This document shows positions 5,348 to 7,147 of a stretch of DNA of 7,147 bases, piece after piece (within the stretch, counting starts at the first letter, position 1; every line of letters begins with the position of its first letter). The notes below the pieces were generated by a model. That model saw only the letters and a program-made list of their open reading frames with translations. It was not told the origin of the DNA and searched no databases. The DNA is from Nitrospiraceae bacterium (GTDB lineage Bacteria > Nitrospirota > Nitrospiria > Nitrospirales > Nitrospiraceae), in assembly GCA_005793285.1 (NCBI GenBank), contig SXPO01000001.1:1-7147 (forward strand), in the 5' to 3' direction. Position numbers and translations under genes: made by a program.

Positions 5348-6715
5348 ATGCGCTACTGGCCAACAGTCCTCATGCTTGTCATTCTGGCGGGGCTCGGAAG
5401 TTATCTCTATGTCGTGGAATTCCCCACCACGCAACGCGAGATCAAACAGGAGATTGAACAGAAGCAATTGCTGCCGTTTGCCGAAACAGCCATCACAGGG
5501 CTGGCCATCACGACAGCTCAAGGCCCCGTCAAGTTCACGCGCACTGAATCGGGAAGCTGGACTATTACTGCTCCCTTGCAGACCGACGCCGATATCCGCG
5601 AAGTCCAAGCCCTCGTCCGTGCATTAGTGACGGGCAGAGTGACCCGATCTGTCGCCGAACGATCCGCCGGCTTGACCCCCTTCGGGCTGGAGCAGCCTGT
5701 GGCAACTGTCACCGTCACGGCCGGGGCGCAACAAGACACCTTGGCGATCGGCGACAGCGGTCCCCTGTCGAATACCCTATACGTCCTCCGTGGATCGGAC
5801 GGGAAGGTCTTGCTGACCGACCTGGCCCCTAAAGACTTTGTCAATAAATCGCTACTGATGTTCCGGCGAAAGGACATCCTGCACTTCGTTCAAAACGATG
5901 TCGAACGTGTGCGACTCAACTATCCTCCAACTGAAATCGTGATCTACAATATGTCCAAGGGCAAACCGAAACCGTCTTGGAAAATCCGCTACCCGATCGA
6001 AGCCGAAGCCGATCAAACGGAAGTCCGTTCATTGATGTTCCGCCTGGAAGACCTGAAAGCACTGAGCATCATCGACCCGGGCCCTGAGCGGGATGCAGCA
6101 GCCAAAACCCTGACCATCCCGAAACTGAAGATTACTCTGCATACGGCAGAAGGCGACCAAAGCGTCCAACTCTACCAGCCGGACCCTCAGAGCGGCGACG
6201 CAATCGCGGAAACCACGCCTGAGGCCCCGCTCTATCGTGTCAGCCCCACAGCGATCAAAGACCTGACGAAGGATCTCTTCACTCTGCAAGACAAACGTCT
6301 GCTCGGAGTCGACTACACGGATATCGCTATGTTGTCGGTCCGCACCCGCGACCACCAGTACGTCCTCATCAATGAAAATGGAGAATGGGTGCTGGAGGAC
6401 CGCCCCACGGACAAGCTCAGCCAAGAAGCGACGGATCTCTTCGTAAGCCGGGTGGCGAATCTTCCGGCAGAAGAACGAGTGCTCAAGCAATCCTCGCCGC
6501 TCGCGCCCTACGGACTGCTGGCACCGGCCGCCGAGTTCGTGGCCACCGGGAAAGATGGAAAGATCGCAGGCAGACTCACCCTTGGCAACCAGGTGGGTAA
6601 CTTGATCTATGCCACAGGCGATCGCTTACAGGGTATCTTTCAAGCTCGTCCCGATCTTCTGACACAGATTCCCTCAAGAACCGACCTCCTCACCCAGACA
6701 CCAAACAAACCCTGA
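5348..6715 (+). CDS. DUF4340-family membrane-anchored protein, three repeat units
   Basis: This 455-residue protein has one N-terminal helix (about 4-24) that acts as an uncleaved anchor, then a long extracytoplasmic region. It fits the DUF4340 family, which often follows GldG-like genes. Three related units are visible, each an 'I-x-x-L-x-I ... G-x-W-x-I' strand pair, a helix, and a 'P-x-G-L' or equivalent turn. Unit 1 is about 48-170 (ESGSWTITAP; LTPFGLEQP), unit 2 about 181-312 (VERVRL; PSWKIRYPIEAEADQTEV), and unit 3 about 324-440 (NENGEWVLEDRP; LAPYGLLAP). ATG 5348 directly precedes the anchor. A TTG at 5318 lies in a repeat array and would add ten residues. No Shine-Dalgarno site is seen. 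The gene is 118 bp after the GldG-like stop, in the same direction, so it is probably the last gene of the operon. The biochemical function is unknown. Confidence 0.85.
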   Translation: MRYWPTVLMLVILAGLGSYLYVVEFPTTQREIKQEIEQKQLLPFAETAITGLAITTAQGPVKFTRTESGSWTITAPLQTDADIREVQALVRALVTGRVTRSVAERSAGLTPFGLEQPVATVTVTAGAQQDTLAIGDSGPLSNTLYVLRGSDGKVLLTDLAPKDFVNKSLLMFRRKDILHFVQNDVERVRLNYPPTEIVIYNMSKGKPKPSWKIRYPIEAEADQTEVRSLMFRLEDLKALSIIDPGPERDAAAKTLTIPKLKITLHTAEGDQSVQLYQPDPQSGDAIAETTPEAPLYRVSPTAIKDLTKDLFTLQDKRLLGVDYTDIAMLSVRTRDHQYVLINENGEWVLEDRPTDKLSQEATDLFVSRVANLPAEERVLKQSSPLAPYGLLAPAAEFVATGKDGKIAGRLTLGNQVGNLIYATGDRLQGIFQARPDLLTQIPSRTDLLTQTPNKP

Positions 6716-6772
6716 ACGGGAATAGCCGGATGCCGGTCTTCATGAGATCGCCCGGAGATGATGACATTCAAT

Positions 6773-6800
6773 GGTGAGGGGTACGGAGTGCGGTGTCAGG
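6773..6800. repeat. Degenerate heptamer tandem array 3
   Basis: Four 7-bp units begin at 6773, 6780, 6787 and 6794 (GGTGAGG, then GGTACGG, and so on) with consensus NGTNNGG. The GTGA core is the complement of the TCAC core of array 2, so this array appears to be in the opposite orientation. Confidence 0.5.
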
Positions 6801-6829
6801 GATCGCGGCCAATAGCGATGTGCGCCTAA

Positions 6830-6857
6830 CAACTTACAACTCAGCACTCACAACTAC
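6830..6857. repeat. Degenerate heptamer tandem array 4
   Basis: Four 7-bp units begin at 6830, 6837, 6844 and 6851 with consensus CAACTCA (for example CAACTTA at 6830 and GCACTCA at 6844). The array lies in the convergent gap between the DUF4340 gene and the regulator. Confidence 0.5.
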
Positions 6858-6972
6858 TACCGGTATCGATCGTATCACCTGCGTTATCGGCCTTTCGACT
6901 ACACGGGGCTCGCCTCGCACCGCCAGCAAAACAGGATTCACGAGAGATAAGAGACACGCGACGAACCGCGAG

Positions 6973-7147
6973 TTATGGCCGCGGGTCCAGTTCGATCAGC
7001 CCTTTACGGATCGCGAGAATGGCGGCTTGTGTGCGATCGTACACTTGCAGCTTGTGGAAAATGTTCCGGACGTGATTCTTCACGGTCTTTTCGCTCAAGT
7101 CGAGATTATTGGCGATCTCCTTGTTCGTCTTTCCATCGGCGACCAGA
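6973..7147 (-). CDS. LuxR-type response regulator, C-terminal end only
   Basis: The last 57 codons of a gene entering from the right edge are visible, ending in TAA at 6975-6973. They encode a typical NarL/FixJ-family DNA-binding helix-turn-helix. GKTNKEIANNLDLSEKTVKN covers the scaffold and turn (residues 5-24 of the visible part), then HVRNIFHKLQVYDRTQAAI gives the recognition helix end and dimerisation helix. The short tail RKGLIELDPRP closes the protein. The N-terminal part, presumably a receiver domain with a phosphorylated Asp, lies outside the window, so the signal and partner kinase cannot be stated. The gene converges on the DUF4340 gene. A regulatory link to the ABC operon is not shown by the sequence. 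Confidence 0.88.
   Translation of the reverse strand, partial: LVADGKTNKEIANNLDLSEKTVKNHVRNIFHKLQVYDRTQAAILAIRKGLIELDPRP

Noticed and set aside
6029..6490. 153-codon minus-strand frame inside the DUF4340 gene
   Set aside because: It is antisense to a gene with clear repeat structure and has no promoter or ribosome site.
6716..6972. Terminator in the convergent gap after the DUF4340 gene
   Set aside because: The best inverted repeat (ATCGC at 6802-6806 with GCGAT at 6815-6819) has only 5 pairs and no T-run on either strand.

Overview
The window is GC-rich bacterial chromosome with dense genes, short gaps and 4-bp stop/start overlaps. The gene set (RlpA-type lipoprotein, HEAT-repeat protein, GldA/GldF/GldG-like ABC system with a DUF4340 protein, NarL/FixJ-type regulator) and the degenerate heptamer repeats between genes would suit a Nitrospira-like bacterium. 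That assignment is an inference from general style, not from a marker gene. There is no rRNA, tRNA, transposase or CRISPR array.

Left part, minus strand (1-1585). rlpA (908-1585) encodes a lipoprotein with the double-psi beta-barrel fold, preceded by a long leader with two adjacent inverted repeats. Downstream, a consensus-like promoter (855-884) precedes a 69-residue, very basic protein of unknown function (576-785). A HEAT-repeat protein follows (515 down to the window edge, C-terminus missing). The last two probably form one transcription unit.

Divergent region (1586-1940). It holds two back-to-back promoter candidates, one toward rlpA and one toward the ABC operon, plus the hairpins of the rlpA leader.

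Central part, plus strand (1941-6715). Four genes form a probable operon: an ABC ATPase, a six-helix ABC-2 permease (GTGA overlap), a GldG-like membrane protein with a large extracytoplasmic domain (ATGA overlap), and, after 118 bp, a single-pass DUF4340 protein. The ATPase and permease would be the motor. The GldG-like and DUF4340 proteins would present large domains outside the cytoplasmic membrane. The substrate is unknown. The homologous gliding components of Bacteroidetes give family names here, but nothing in the window indicates gliding.

The gaps on both sides of the DUF4340 gene contain short, degenerate arrays with a 7-bp period (5251-5285, 5313-5340, 6773-6800, 6830-6857). They are the most unusual non-coding signal in the window.

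Right edge, minus strand (6973-7147). This is the C-terminal LuxR-type helix-turn-helix of a response regulator, convergent with the operon. No convincing intrinsic terminator is visible in the convergent gap.
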